64,000 nt of DNA. It comes from an uncultured Draconibacterium sp. Lineage in GTDB: Bacteria > Bacteroidota > Bacteroidia > Bacteroidales > Prolixibacteraceae. Shown here in pieces: positions 17,417-26,226 of the stretch. The position numbers and the translations under genes were made by a program. The notes under the pieces were generated by a model. It was not told the origin of the DNA. It did not search any database and saw nothing but the letters and a program-made list of their open reading frames with translations. Every line of letters starts with the position of its first letter. Position 1 is the first letter of the stretch. The stretch covers positions 3,444,501 to 3,508,500 of the forward strand of contig NZ_OY781365.1 of assembly GCF_963676815.1 (NCBI RefSeq). The letters run 5' to 3'.

Positions 17417-18412
17417 ATGACAAAACAAAATATTCCTGCTGTGTTGGGCATGGGCAACGCTTTGGTAGATGTAATCTCGGTTTTAGAGAATGATTCATTG
17501 CTGGAACAGTTCGGTCTGCCGCGCGGTAGTATGACATTGGTTGACGCCATCCAATCGAAAACCATTTACGACGCAACTTACTCTGAAAAAAGTGAACTGG
17601 CTACCGGAGGATCGGTTGCCAACTCAATTCGTGCTTTAGCCAATCTTGGTGGAAATGCCGGATATATGGGGAAAATCGGTCGCGATGAATTGGGCGATCT
17701 CTTTCGTAACGACTTTGAAAAACGTGGTGTAAAAACACACTTATTTCATAGCGAAAGTGCTACCGGAAGAGTGATGGGATTGGTAAGTCCCGATTCGGAA
17801 CGTACCATGGCAACCTATCTGGGCGCAGCTGCCGAAATGCTTCCCGAAGAAGTTACTGATGAATTATTTCATGGGTACGAATACGTTTATATTGAAGGTT
17901 ACCTGGTTTTTAATCACGACCTGATTAAAGCTTGTGCGGTTGCTGCAAAAAAAGCAGGTGTAAAAATTGCTGTCGACCTGTCGAGTTTTAACGTAGTGGA
18001 AGCTAATCTCGATTTTCTGAAAGAGCTGATCAGGGATTATGTAGACATTGTTTTTGCCAACGAAGAAGAAGCAAAATCATACACCGGATTGGATCCGGAA
18101 GCGGCGCTACACGAAATTGCACAAGGCAATAAAATTGCTGTTGTAAAAGTGGGTAAAGAGGGTTCGATGATAAAACAAGGAGATGCTGTGGCTCGTGTTG
18201 GAGTTATTCCTGCAAAAGCACTGGATACAACAGGAGCAGGTGATGCTTATGCCGCCGGTTTCTTTTATGGCCTTACAAATGGTTACGACCTGGAAAAATG
18301 TGGCAAAATTGCGGCGCTTGTTTCAGGGAAAGTGGTGGAAGTAATGGGGCCAAATCTTGCCGATGGTCAGTGGCCGGAAGTTAAAGCCGAAATTGAAAAG
18401 ATTGTAGGCTAA
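17417..18412 (+). CDS. PfkB-family carbohydrate/nucleoside kinase (adenosine-kinase-like)
   Basis: The 331-residue ribokinase-fold enzyme has the first PfkB signature ATGGSVANSIRALANLGG in residues 61-80. The second signature DTTGAGDAYAAGF contains the catalytic base Asp276. The N-terminal substrate region (GMGNALVDVI) and length are close to adenosine-kinase-like sugar kinases common in Bacteroidota. A PfkB kinase is certain; adenosine versus another ribose-containing substrate is not. It is a single-gene unit closed by a strong terminator and convergent with the deoxynucleoside kinase gene, which may reflect a shared nucleoside-salvage role. Confidence 0.9.
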   Translation: MTKQNIPAVLGMGNALVDVISVLENDSLLEQFGLPRGSMTLVDAIQSKTIYDATYSEKSELATGGSVANSIRALANLGGNAGYMGKIGRDELGDLFRNDFEKRGVKTHLFHSESATGRVMGLVSPDSERTMATYLGAAAEMLPEEVTDELFHGYEYVYIEGYLVFNHDLIKACAVAAKKAGVKIAVDLSSFNVVEANLDFLKELIRDYVDIVFANEEEAKSYTGLDPEAALHEIAQGNKIAVVKVGKEGSMIKQGDAVARVGVIPAKALDTTGAGDAYAAGFFYGLTNGYDLEKCGKIAALVSGKVVEVMGPNLADGQWPEVKAEIEKIVG

Positions 18413-18421
18413 TTTATTCAT

Positions 18422-18466
18422 AAAAAAACTGCCATTTCAAATGAAACTTGAAATGGCAGTTTTTTT
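18422..18466. terminator. Bidirectional terminator
   Basis: A perfect 19-bp stem (18422-18440 with 18448-18466, loop 7) has seven A residues at its 5' edge and seven T residues at its 3' edge. It serves the convergent PfkB kinase and deoxynucleoside kinase genes. Confidence 0.92.
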
Positions 18467-18485
18467 ATGCTCTGTTGTAAAGGCA

Positions 18486-19100
18486 CTAAAATAAACCGTG
18501 TATCTGAGCATCGATTTTATCGATAACATAACTCAGGTCTTCAGGATTGGCAGTAAAGTCAAGATCATCAACATTAATCACCAAAAGTTTTCCCATTTTA
18601 TAACCGTTTATCCAGTTTTCATAACGTTCGTTTAGCTGTTTTAAATAATCCAAACGAATTGAGTTTTCGTATTCACGTCCACGTTTCTGAATTTGATTTA
18701 CAAGCGTTGGAATTGATGCCCGCAAATAAATCAGCAAATCAGGTGGTTGAATAAGGCTGGCCATCAAATCGAACAGGGATTTGTAGTTGCCAAAATCGCG
18801 GGTACTCATCAGGCCCATGGCGTGCAGGTTGGGCGCAAAAATTTCTGCGTCCTCATAAATTGTACGGTCTTGTATAATCGTTTTTCCCGACTTGCGGATA
18901 TCGATAATCTGTTTAAAACGCGAATTTAAAAAGTAAATCTGCAGGTTAAACGACCAGCGCTGCATGTCGTTATAAAAATCGTTCAAATACGGATTTTCGT
19001 CTACGTCTTCGTAATGTGGGGTCCATTTATAGTGTTTTGCCAGAAGTTCGCTCAAAGTTGTTTTTCCGGCACCAATGTTACCCGCTATTGCAATGTGCAT
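18486..19100 (-). CDS. Deoxynucleoside kinase
   Basis: The 204-residue kinase should phosphorylate deoxynucleosides in the salvage pathway. It has P-loop AGNIGAGKTTL near the N-terminus, the substrate motif YEDVDENPYLNDFY, the DRT-type motif IIQDRTIYEDAEIFA, and a lid region QKRGREYENSIRLDY. This matches the dNK/dGK/dAK family. The ATG at 19100 is better than the TTG six bases upstream. Base specificity is unresolved. The adenylating-enzyme gene lies 39 bases upstream on the same strand, so the two may share a transcript. Confidence 0.92.
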   Translation of the reverse strand: MHIAIAGNIGAGKTTLSELLAKHYKWTPHYEDVDENPYLNDFYNDMQRWSFNLQIYFLNSRFKQIIDIRKSGKTIIQDRTIYEDAEIFAPNLHAMGLMSTRDFGNYKSLFDLMASLIQPPDLLIYLRASIPTLVNQIQKRGREYENSIRLDYLKQLNERYENWINGYKMGKLLVINVDDLDFTANPEDLSYVIDKIDAQIHGLF

Positions 19101-19139
19101 ATTCAATATATTTTTTTGAAATTCTAAAGTATAAAAAAA

Positions 19140-20660
19140 TTACCTGTCAGTCCCCAGAATGTTCATAAGTTCGTCGAGATATTTTCGGTTATTGGCCAGC
19201 CGCGGAATTTTATTTTGCCCGCCAACTTTGCCACGCTGCTTCATCCAGTTATAAAAAGTGCCTTTTGGAGCCACTGTAAGATGCAGCATTTCAAGGGTCA
19301 TGTTTTTATGGCGCTTGGCTTCGTAGTCTGAGTTTAGTGTTTTTAACGAATTATCGAGTATCGTTTTAAAGTGATCAATGTCTTTTGGCGACTTCGCAAA
19401 TTCTATAATCCACTGGTGGGCTCCTTTGCTGTTGTCGCTCATAAAAACCGGACCGGCTGTGTATTCATTAACAATTGCTCCGGTATGGTGACAAGCGACT
19501 TTTAGCGCCTGCTCGGCGTTGTCGATAATCAGTTCTTCGCCAAAAGCATTTATAAAATGTTTCGTGCGGCCTGTTACTTTTATCTTAAACGGGTATTTAC
19601 AGGTAAATTTTATGGTATCGCCAATAACATAGCGCCACAAGCCTGCATTGGTAGAAATTACCATAGCATAGTTTTCGTCCAGCTCCACATCCTCAAGATT
19701 GAGAACAGTAGGATTTTCGCTGCCAAATTCCGACATCGGGATGAATTCGTAGAAAATACCATAATCGAGCATCAGCAGCATATCGTCCTGGTGTTCGTTA
19801 TCCTGAATTCCAAAGAAACCTTCTGAAGCATTGTAGGTTTCAACGTAGTGCATTTGTGTTGATGGAATAATTTTCCTGTATTGCTCGCGGTAGGGCTCAA
19901 AATTTACGCCACCGTGTGCAAACACTTCAAGGTTTGGCCACACTTCAAGCAGGTTTGATTTGCCGGTTTTTTCCAACACGCGTTTAAAAAGCACCAGGTA
20001 CCACGACGGAACGCCTGCAAAAGCAGTAACATTTTGGTCAAGGGTAGTATCAATTATTTTTTCTACTTTCTCTTCAAATTCTTCAATGAGTGCAATTTCT
20101 GCTGCCGGGGTTCTAAATAAATCCGACCAAAATGGCTCATTCTCGATCATAATCGCCGATAAATCGCCATGAAACGAGTTGTTGTTAAAACTGCTTACCC
20201 GATGGCTGCCTCCTAAAGTCAGTATTTTTCCTTTTAAAACTTTTGATTCCGGATTTGAAGTAATGTATTGTGCAAAAACATCTTTAGGGCCACGCAGGTG
20301 GCACTCTTCCAACGCTTCGGAGGTAACCGGTATAAATTTACTTTTGTCGCTGGTTGTTCCGCTCGATTTGGCAAACCATTTTACTTCTCCCGGCCACAGC
20401 AGGTTTTTTTCGCCCTGGCGCAAGCGGTCGATGTATGGTTTTACATCTTCGTAGGTTTGCAGGGGCATAGCTTTTTGAAACTCTTTGTGAGATGTAATGT
20501 CATAAAATTTATGTGCTTTTCCCCATTGTGTATCTTTAGCACTTTGCAGGAGGCCGAATAAAGTTTCGTTTTGAATTTCGTGCGGATATTCGCGGTAGTA
20601 CTGTATTTGGTAGTTACGTTTAATGTTTACCCACTTAATAACTGAATTTAGTAGAGGCAT
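19140..20660 (-). CDS. GH3 auxin-responsive-promoter-family acyl-adenylating enzyme
   Basis: The 506-residue protein belongs to the plant GH3/JAR1-like branch of the ANL adenylation superfamily (unrelated to glycoside hydrolase family 3). It shows the ATP-binding motif FAKSSGTTSDKSKFIPVT around residue 95-110 and a later HYVETYNASEGFFGIQ motif. The C-terminal subdomain begins near FKIKVTGRTKHFINAFGEE. In plants the family conjugates carboxylic acids to amino acids; bacterial substrates are largely unknown. It sits upstream of the deoxynucleoside kinase, a pairing I cannot explain functionally. Confidence 0.9.
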   Translation of the reverse strand: MPLLNSVIKWVNIKRNYQIQYYREYPHEIQNETLFGLLQSAKDTQWGKAHKFYDITSHKEFQKAMPLQTYEDVKPYIDRLRQGEKNLLWPGEVKWFAKSSGTTSDKSKFIPVTSEALEECHLRGPKDVFAQYITSNPESKVLKGKILTLGGSHRVSSFNNNSFHGDLSAIMIENEPFWSDLFRTPAAEIALIEEFEEKVEKIIDTTLDQNVTAFAGVPSWYLVLFKRVLEKTGKSNLLEVWPNLEVFAHGGVNFEPYREQYRKIIPSTQMHYVETYNASEGFFGIQDNEHQDDMLLMLDYGIFYEFIPMSEFGSENPTVLNLEDVELDENYAMVISTNAGLWRYVIGDTIKFTCKYPFKIKVTGRTKHFINAFGEELIIDNAEQALKVACHHTGAIVNEYTAGPVFMSDNSKGAHQWIIEFAKSPKDIDHFKTILDNSLKTLNSDYEAKRHKNMTLEMLHLTVAPKGTFYNWMKQRGKVGGQNKIPRLANNRKYLDELMNILGTDR

Positions 20661-21007
20661 GCGTTCTGTTTAATTATATGTTGCCCAAATTTATGAATAA
20701 TTGTCTCAAAAATGCAATCAAAAATCATCTTGCAACGGGCAATAATTGCGAGGGGCAGGAAAATAATTGCTTAAAATTGACCGTTAAACTAAAAAATCGG
20801 GACACTGGCCGATAGCCCGGTTTTTATACTGATGGCGAATTTTTATATTTACCATTGCAAATAGTTTCCGGAAAACCGACATCCTTAGAAAATGCATTAT
20901 GAAACGAGCTATAAAATGATTACACGCAGAAGGATGATGAAACGAAGTGCGCATTACCTGTTTGTCGTCAGGCAGGCATACCATAAAAAATAAACAACTT
21001 TAAACAG
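20661..21007. other. Intergenic region upstream of cvpA, no clear gene
   Basis: This 347-base region separates the divergent adenylating-enzyme and cvpA genes and must carry both promoters. A weak hairpin ATCGG/CCGAT lies near 20800. A 33-codon basic frame begins at 20892 but has no supporting evidence as a gene. Confidence 0.4.
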
Positions 21008-21532
21008 ATGAATTACATCGATATTGTTTTGGGCATATTGTTGATACTGGCAGCAATAAATGGTTTTAGTAAAGGATTAATTTCTGAAGTAGCATCAATT
21101 GCAGCATTAATTCTTGGAATTTGGGGTGCCATAAAATTTTCGTATGTCACCACCGATTTTCTTATCGAAAATTTCGATATGCATTCCGAACACATGAATA
21201 TCATTTCGTTTGTAATCACCTTTGTGGTTATTGTAATTCTTGTACACATTGTTGGAAGCACGGTGAGCAAACTGGCCGAAACGGTTCTGCTGGGCTTTGT
21301 AAACAAACTGGCCGGTCTGGTTTTTGGCGTTTTAAAGTCGGCTTTGATATTAAGTATAATATTGGTTATCTTCGACAAAATTGATGAGGATGTTCATATT
21401 CTGTCTCGTGAAGCCAAAGAAAATTCGCGAATGTATGAGCCAATCCGATCATTTGCACCATCGATTTTTCCGTTTATCGAAGGATGGGAAATTGATATGA
21501 AAGAGAATAACGAATATGAAAATGTGGTCTAA
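21008..21532 (+). CDS. cvpA: CvpA family membrane protein
   Basis: The 174-residue protein has four membrane helices and starts with the family-typical YIDIVLGILLILAAINGFSKGLI. The GxxKG-like turn and the second segment EVASIAALILGIWGAIKFS fit CvpA/colicin V production proteins, which are associated with envelope homeostasis and, in some bacteria, with purF. There is no purF here. The stop overlaps the next gene by 17 bases, which indicates co-translation with the DUF3667 protein. Confidence 0.9.
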   Translation: MNYIDIVLGILLILAAINGFSKGLISEVASIAALILGIWGAIKFSYVTTDFLIENFDMHSEHMNIISFVITFVVIVILVHIVGSTVSKLAETVLLGFVNKLAGLVFGVLKSALILSIILVIFDKIDEDVHILSREAKENSRMYEPIRSFAPSIFPFIEGWEIDMKENNEYENVV

Positions 21533-22604
21533 ATTAAAAGAGCGTTTTAACGGGAAAGACAATTCAAACTGGCACATCGATGTTGATTGTTTAAACTGCG
21601 GCACAAATTTCTCGGGGCATTATTGCCCGAATTGCGGTCAGGCAGTTAAAGAATACGACAAACCTTTTGGTTTTATCTTTTACAATTTTCTTGGCGATTT
21701 TTTTGCTTTCGACACCCGTTTTTTCAAAACTCTTTTTGCATTGATTGCCCGTCCGGGTTTTCTTACCAAAGAATATTTTGCCGGACGAAGAGTGCGCTAC
21801 ACTCCGCCGTTTCGCATTTTTGTTTTTGTAAGTTTTGTGCTCTTTTTTTTGTTACAAATTGTAACGAACAACGGCCTGTCAACAGTTTTAGACTCAGATT
21901 TGAAAGATGCTAAAGTGAATCTTGACTCAACATCAGTAGTCGCTGCCGATTCGGTTCTCAATCAGGTAAACGAAGAACTCTCTCCGCAGGAAAAACAGAC
22001 GCTTGACGAAGTGTTAAGCAAAGGAAATATTAAGATGGACAGTATTGATATTTCCAGGGCTGCAGATGAACTTAATATGAGATGGGATGGTGCACGTAAC
22101 ATCAGGCTGGCACTGAATAATCAGGCGGATAAAATGCAAAAGGAGCTGGAAGAAGAAACCGATCCTGCGAAACGTGCCGAATTGCAGGAAAATATTCAGT
22201 TGCTGCGATCGCCTGAAGCCACAATGGCCAAAATATTAAAATACATTTCATACGCATTTTTTCTGTTGCTGCCTTTGTTTGCACTTATTCTAAAACTCAT
22301 TTATATCCGGCGAAAGCAAAACTATATGCGCCATTTGGTATTTTCCATTCACATCCATTCGTTCATTTTTCTGGTAATGACCACTATTATTGGACTGTAT
22401 CTTTTGTTTGATGAAAGCACGAGTACTGTGTCCGGAATATTGTTCTTATCTATCCCAATTTATATAATAATCGCCATAAAGAAATTTTACGGGCAATCAC
22501 TGGGTAAAGTTATTTTGAAATTCTTCACCTTATCGTTTTTATATAACATCGTGTTTTTTACGGTAGTTTTACTTGCCGCATTGGATGCCATAAATGTGCT
22601 CTGA
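21516..22604 (+). CDS. DUF3667 membrane protein with N-terminal zinc ribbon
   Basis: The 362-residue protein opens with a zinc ribbon (Cys25, Cys28, Cys37, Cys40 in CLNCGTNFSGHYCPNCGQ). The family-typical FNFL-like segment follows, with RPGFLTKEYFAGRRVRYTPPFRIFVFVSF. Next come a membrane helix, a long charged loop (about residues 125-235), and four further helices. DUF3667 is common in Bacteroidota and of unknown function. The gene starts inside the cvpA 3' end. Loss of the zinc ribbon is not seen and length is ordinary. Confidence 0.88.
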   Translation: MKMWSKLKERFNGKDNSNWHIDVDCLNCGTNFSGHYCPNCGQAVKEYDKPFGFIFYNFLGDFFAFDTRFFKTLFALIARPGFLTKEYFAGRRVRYTPPFRIFVFVSFVLFFLLQIVTNNGLSTVLDSDLKDAKVNLDSTSVVAADSVLNQVNEELSPQEKQTLDEVLSKGNIKMDSIDISRAADELNMRWDGARNIRLALNNQADKMQKELEEETDPAKRAELQENIQLLRSPEATMAKILKYISYAFFLLLPLFALILKLIYIRRKQNYMRHLVFSIHIHSFIFLVMTTIIGLYLLFDESTSTVSGILFLSIPIYIIIAIKKFYGQSLGKVILKFFTLSFLYNIVFFTVVLLAALDAINVL

Positions 22605-22682
22605 AAATTATTTTAAAAAAGTTGCAACATTTCTTTCTGTGCCATAGTCAAACGGTCAGAAAATAAATTAAAAACAATAATT

Positions 22683-23042
22683 ATGGAAGAATTAATTGCA
22701 GTTGGCGTAGTATTTTTTGGAGCGTATCATATCATCAAACTTTTTTCTACGCACTTATTAAAAAGAAAATTGATTAAGGCGGAACAATACGATCGGGTGG
22801 GAATACTTGAAGAACCTAAAAACGAAAACGACGAAACAAATCGTTATCCTTCGTTAAAATGGGGTTTGGTAGCATTAATGACCGGATTAGGATTTATCAT
22901 TATCGAGGTTATGGGATTGTTTAACAGCGAAATGGTGAGAGGACGTGATGCGGTTTTACCAATCGGAATTTTAATGGTTTGCATTGCGCTCGGGTTCCTG
23001 ATTTATTTCTTTATCATGAATGGCAAAGCCGTGAAAAAATAA
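22683..23042 (+). CDS. Small membrane protein, DUF6249-like
   Basis: The 119-residue protein has an N-terminal helix, a charged cytoplasmic loop (KRKLIKAEQYDRVGILEEPKN) and two C-terminal helices. The pattern resembles the Bacteroidota DUF6249 family; this is a resemblance only. It lies 78 bases after the DUF3667 gene, preceded by an AT-rich leader, and is closed by a strong hairpin. Confidence 0.7.
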   Translation: MEELIAVGVVFFGAYHIIKLFSTHLLKRKLIKAEQYDRVGILEEPKNENDETNRYPSLKWGLVALMTGLGFIIIEVMGLFNSEMVRGRDAVLPIGILMVCIALGFLIYFFIMNGKAVKK

Positions 23043-23071
23043 CAAGCACAAACAAAAAACAGAAAAAATAA

Positions 23072-23117
23072 ACCCGGTAATTTTGGTTGATCCAAAGGCT
23101 TACCGGGTATATTTTTT
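23072..23117. terminator. Bidirectional terminator
   Basis: A 9-bp stem ACCCGGTAA/TTACCGGGT (23072-23080 with 23100-23108) encloses an inner TTTGG/CCAAA stem. It is followed by a T-run at 23112-23117 and preceded by A-rich DNA. It lies between the convergent DUF6249-like gene and fmt. Confidence 0.85.
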
Positions 23118-24090
23118 ATAGAAATGTGTATTCTCCGATTTGTTGAAATCCCCGAAGAAAATCCTGAACTTTCATTCTTTTCTTTCCTGCAATTTGCAGA
23201 TCGGTAATTTGAAGCCAGCCATTTGTACAGGCTACTTTAATAAAGTTTTTGCCATCGCTTTCCAAGGTTCCCGGAGGCGTATTTTTGTTGTCCTCAACAC
23301 GCATGGCCATAAATATTTTGGTAGCAATTTCTTTCCCCGATTCTTTGTGGCGAAGTGTACTCCATGCAGCGGGGTAGGGCGACAAACCGCGAATAAGATT
23401 CCGAACAGCATCTGCATCTGCCGACCAGTCGATTTTACAGTCTTCCTTGAAAATTTTTGGTGCGTGTTTAATTTCTTCACCATCTGCAACAAGTTCTTCC
23501 TGCGGAATGGCTTTGTAATCTCCGCTGGCTAACGCATCAACGGTTTCAACAACCAGTTTGGCACCAATTTCCATTAGTGTGTCGTGTATGGTTCCAACCG
23601 TATCGTTTTCCCAAATATCAATCTCTTTTCTGAAAAGTATTTTGCCGGTATCAATCTCATGATCGAGCAAAAACGTTGTTACTCCGGTTTGTGATTCTCC
23701 ATTTATTACGGCCCAGTTTAAAGGTGCTGCACCGCGGTAATGTGGAAGCAACGAACCGTGTAAATTAAATGTTCCCAAACGAGGCATGTCCCAAACAACT
23801 TCGGGCAACATTCTGAAAGCTACAACCACCTGCAGATCGGCATTTAAAGCTTGCAGTTCATCCAAAAACTCCGGATTATTAAGCTTTTCGGGTTGCATTA
23901 CTTTTAATCCTTGTTCTACTGCATAGATTTTTACTGCCGATTGGTTTAACTTTTTTCCGCGCCCGGCCGGTTTGTCGGGCGCTGTAATAACACCAACAAT
24001 ATTGTACCCACCTTCAACCAGGGCCTTTAAACTAGCCACTGCAAAATCGGGCGTTCCCATAAAAACTACTTTCAGGTCTTTTCCTTGCAT
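23116..24090 (-). CDS. fmt: Methionyl-tRNA formyltransferase
   Basis: This enzyme formylates initiator Met-tRNA using 10-formyl-tetrahydrofolate. The 324-residue protein starts MQGKDLKVVFMGTPDFA. The catalytic-loop region FNLHGSLLPHYRGAAPLNWAVI contains the Asn/His/Asp formyltransferase pattern, and a C-terminal OB-like domain follows from about residue 210. The ATG at 24090 is chosen; the in-frame extension to 24168 overlaps the upstream gene and has no family match. The upstream DUF5522 gene ends 2 bases before it, so the two form an operon. Confidence 0.96.
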   Translation of the reverse strand: MQGKDLKVVFMGTPDFAVASLKALVEGGYNIVGVITAPDKPAGRGKKLNQSAVKIYAVEQGLKVMQPEKLNNPEFLDELQALNADLQVVVAFRMLPEVVWDMPRLGTFNLHGSLLPHYRGAAPLNWAVINGESQTGVTTFLLDHEIDTGKILFRKEIDIWENDTVGTIHDTLMEIGAKLVVETVDALASGDYKAIPQEELVADGEEIKHAPKIFKEDCKIDWSADADAVRNLIRGLSPYPAAWSTLRHKESGKEIATKIFMAMRVEDNKNTPPGTLESDGKNFIKVACTNGWLQITDLQIAGKKRMKVQDFLRGFQQIGEYTFL

Positions 24091-24092
24091 AA

Positions 24093-24293
24093 CTATTTTT
24101 TTCTGAGGTTGGTATTTCCTTTCTGCGCTTTCGGCCAGTAGGGGCAGTGGCGGCATCCATTTGCACAACAGTAGCCCCGGTTTCTCAGGTATGATTCGGT
24201 CATTACCCGGTAGCCATTTTCCATATAAAAATCTTTACCCTCCTGTAATTCATCCTCGTATCGGTCAGGAAAAAGGTCGTCGAAATATCCCAT
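24093..24293 (-). CDS. DUF5522-like small cysteine protein
   Basis: The 66-residue protein contains ENGYRVMTESYLRNRGYCC and the C-terminal cluster CCANGCRHCPY, a compact set of cysteines likely binding a metal. This is the DUF5522 pattern, a short family found in many bacteria including Bacteroidota. The ATG at 24293 is preferred over a TTG at 24320. It immediately precedes fmt (2-base gap), so a link to translation initiation or one-carbon metabolism is possible but unproven. Confidence 0.85.
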   Translation of the reverse strand: MGYFDDLFPDRYEDELQEGKDFYMENGYRVMTESYLRNRGYCCANGCRHCPYWPKAQKGNTNLRKK

Positions 24294-24359
24294 TCTCAAA
24301 TTTTTTTCAAAAGTAGCCAAATTGACTTATCTTTCAGAACACGAAACACAGTTTTTACC

Positions 24360-24755
24360 ATGGGAGTTGAGAAAGATTATTTAATGCGCCAGCTGATGAT
24401 GTTGTTTGAGGTCATACAGAAAATTTTACGCCACCGAAGAAAAGGAGAAGATGAAGAGGCCGAAAAGCAAGTTCGCTTTTTTTATGAGTACCTGAAAATT
24501 GATGAAGATGTTCAGAAACTCTCGGTTGAAGATTTGATCGATTTATTGGAGAGAGATAAAAAGTTGGCAAACGAACAGTTGGAAATGGTGGCCTTTGTTT
24601 TAAAAGAGCAGGGCGAACTTGCTAACTCAGATGATAAACGATTGGACTTTTTCAGGAAATCGTATTTCATCCTGGAGAAAGTGGAACGCGAAAGCACCGT
24701 TTTTTCGATGGATCGTCAAATGAAAATAGCGGAATTAAGCGCTTACCTGAATTAG
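24360..24755 (+). CDS. Helical hypothetical protein (possibly DUF6483-like)
   Basis: The 131-residue soluble protein is all-helical and charged, starting MGVEKDYLMRQLMMLFEVIQ. The opening [KR]DY-MR motif recalls DUF6483 proteins, but I am not sure. The second half (LANEQLEMVAFVLKEQGEL) looks like a helical hairpin of TPR-like character. It is divergent from fmt-DUF5522 and ends 3 bases before the convergent Wzy-like gene. The function is unknown. Confidence 0.7.
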   Translation: MGVEKDYLMRQLMMLFEVIQKILRHRRKGEDEEAEKQVRFFYEYLKIDEDVQKLSVEDLIDLLERDKKLANEQLEMVAFVLKEQGELANSDDKRLDFFRKSYFILEKVERESTVFSMDRQMKIAELSAYLN

Positions 24756-24758
24756 TGA

Positions 24759-26225
24759 TTATTCCGAAACCTGTTTCGTTTCGGTAGACTTTTCCTGTTT
24801 TCTTGAAAGAATATCAATGGCGACAATCATTGCTGTAAACCCCCAAAACGGCACCGATATTTTATCTGTATCAAGGAAATTATTCAGAAATCCGTGGATG
24901 TAGTAGGTAACCAGTCCAATTAGGGCCGCCAAAACAATCGACCGTAATCGATAATCGCTTAACCTGGTGTATGTGTTTACTGCGGTATAAATCACTAAAA
25001 TAATTATGAGCAAGTATGTTGCCAAACCAAATACTCCCGATTCAGCCAGCGGACCAAGGTATTCACTGTGAGCATTTCCACCGTCGGCAGAGTTGGTACT
25101 AATGATTGTGCGGTCTTTACTCAACTGGTAATTAGCATATTTAAACATGTAAGTTCCCGGGCCGTAACCAACCACCGGTTTGTCAGCAAACATTCTGATG
25201 GCACAACTCCAGCGGTTAATTCGCTCAAGGTTCGATGCATCGGAACTAATGTTCGACATCGACGAAATGTGGGTCATCATATTGGCCGATGACTCCTCCG
25301 AGTTTTGCTCCAGTTTCATTAAAATCTGAGTTTGGAACACCAGAAACAAAGCAATTACTGAAACTATGCTGATAAAAAGTGTTTTAAACCGGATACGTAG
25401 TTTTACAATACTCCAAACACCAAAGGCAATTATTAAACTCAACCAGGCTGCCCGGCTGTATGACAATAAAAATCCCAGAGTAACAACACCGAGTGCGGCG
25501 GCGGCGAATAAACGAATATTTTTTGAATACGCTTTACTAAGAATGAACATTACTAAAAACGGAATATAAATGGCTGTTGCAGCCCCGTAAGAAGTGTGAT
25601 CGCGGTAAAACGGCGATACTACAAAGTGCGCCGCCTGCTTGTCCCATAAACCGTAGCCCAGATGACGGAAAGTAGAGTAAAAGATAACCAGCATCAACGG
25701 AAGAACATAAAGCCACACATATTTTTCCATGTTTTTGCCGTCTTTAAAAATTTTGGCGGTAAGCAGGTAAAGACCTACGATAAACCAAATGCGCATCAGC
25801 AAAAACTTAAAGGAAACCATTGGCATGGTGCTGGTTACACTGGTGATTAAAATCCAAAATAGATTTAAATAGACTGCCAGAGATACCGGGTGCAATAATA
25901 TTTTTCTGTCGAATTGACGTTCCTGAATTATTTTTAAAATAAAAAGCAACAGTACTCCAAAAAGCAAGGGTTCGGTCGGTATGTACATATCAAAACCAAT
26001 GCCGGGCAGATATTCCCTTAGCGGTATAGACAAGGGAGCCAAAAAAGCAATGAGGTAAACTAATTTATCAAATGAATAAACGGCCAACAAAACCATAACA
26101 CATGCCAGGGGCAGCACATTGGCATACAGCATGTGTTTTTCAATAACAAACCACAAGTTTAAAGCAATAAAACCAATGCTAATGAGATAAAAAAGTGCTA
26201 TTCGTATGACCGCTTTTTGTGGCAC
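24759..26225 (-). CDS. O-antigen ligase/polymerase-like membrane protein (Wzy/WaaL family)
   Basis: The 488-residue protein has about 12 hydrophobic helices and a large periplasmic loop (about residues 310-405). The loop contains RINRWSCAIRMFADKPVVGYGPGTY and GNAHSEYLGPLAESG, both typical of the O-antigen ligase/polymerase family. It should act on lipid-linked glycans in the periplasm. It ends one base before, and probably shares a transcript with, the Wzz-like gene upstream. No glycosyltransferases are near, so this pair may serve glycans assembled elsewhere. Confidence 0.87.
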   Translation of the reverse strand: MPQKAVIRIALFYLISIGFIALNLWFVIEKHMLYANVLPLACVMVLLAVYSFDKLVYLIAFLAPLSIPLREYLPGIGFDMYIPTEPLLFGVLLLFILKIIQERQFDRKILLHPVSLAVYLNLFWILITSVTSTMPMVSFKFLLMRIWFIVGLYLLTAKIFKDGKNMEKYVWLYVLPLMLVIFYSTFRHLGYGLWDKQAAHFVVSPFYRDHTSYGAATAIYIPFLVMFILSKAYSKNIRLFAAAALGVVTLGFLLSYSRAAWLSLIIAFGVWSIVKLRIRFKTLFISIVSVIALFLVFQTQILMKLEQNSEESSANMMTHISSMSNISSDASNLERINRWSCAIRMFADKPVVGYGPGTYMFKYANYQLSKDRTIISTNSADGGNAHSEYLGPLAESGVFGLATYLLIIILVIYTAVNTYTRLSDYRLRSIVLAALIGLVTYYIHGFLNNFLDTDKISVPFWGFTAMIVAIDILSRKQEKSTETKQVSE

Positions 26226-26226
26226 T

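Noticed and set aside
20892..20993. A 33-codon basic peptide upstream of cvpA
   Set aside because: Only chance-level evidence; no coupling, no feature and no similar known family.
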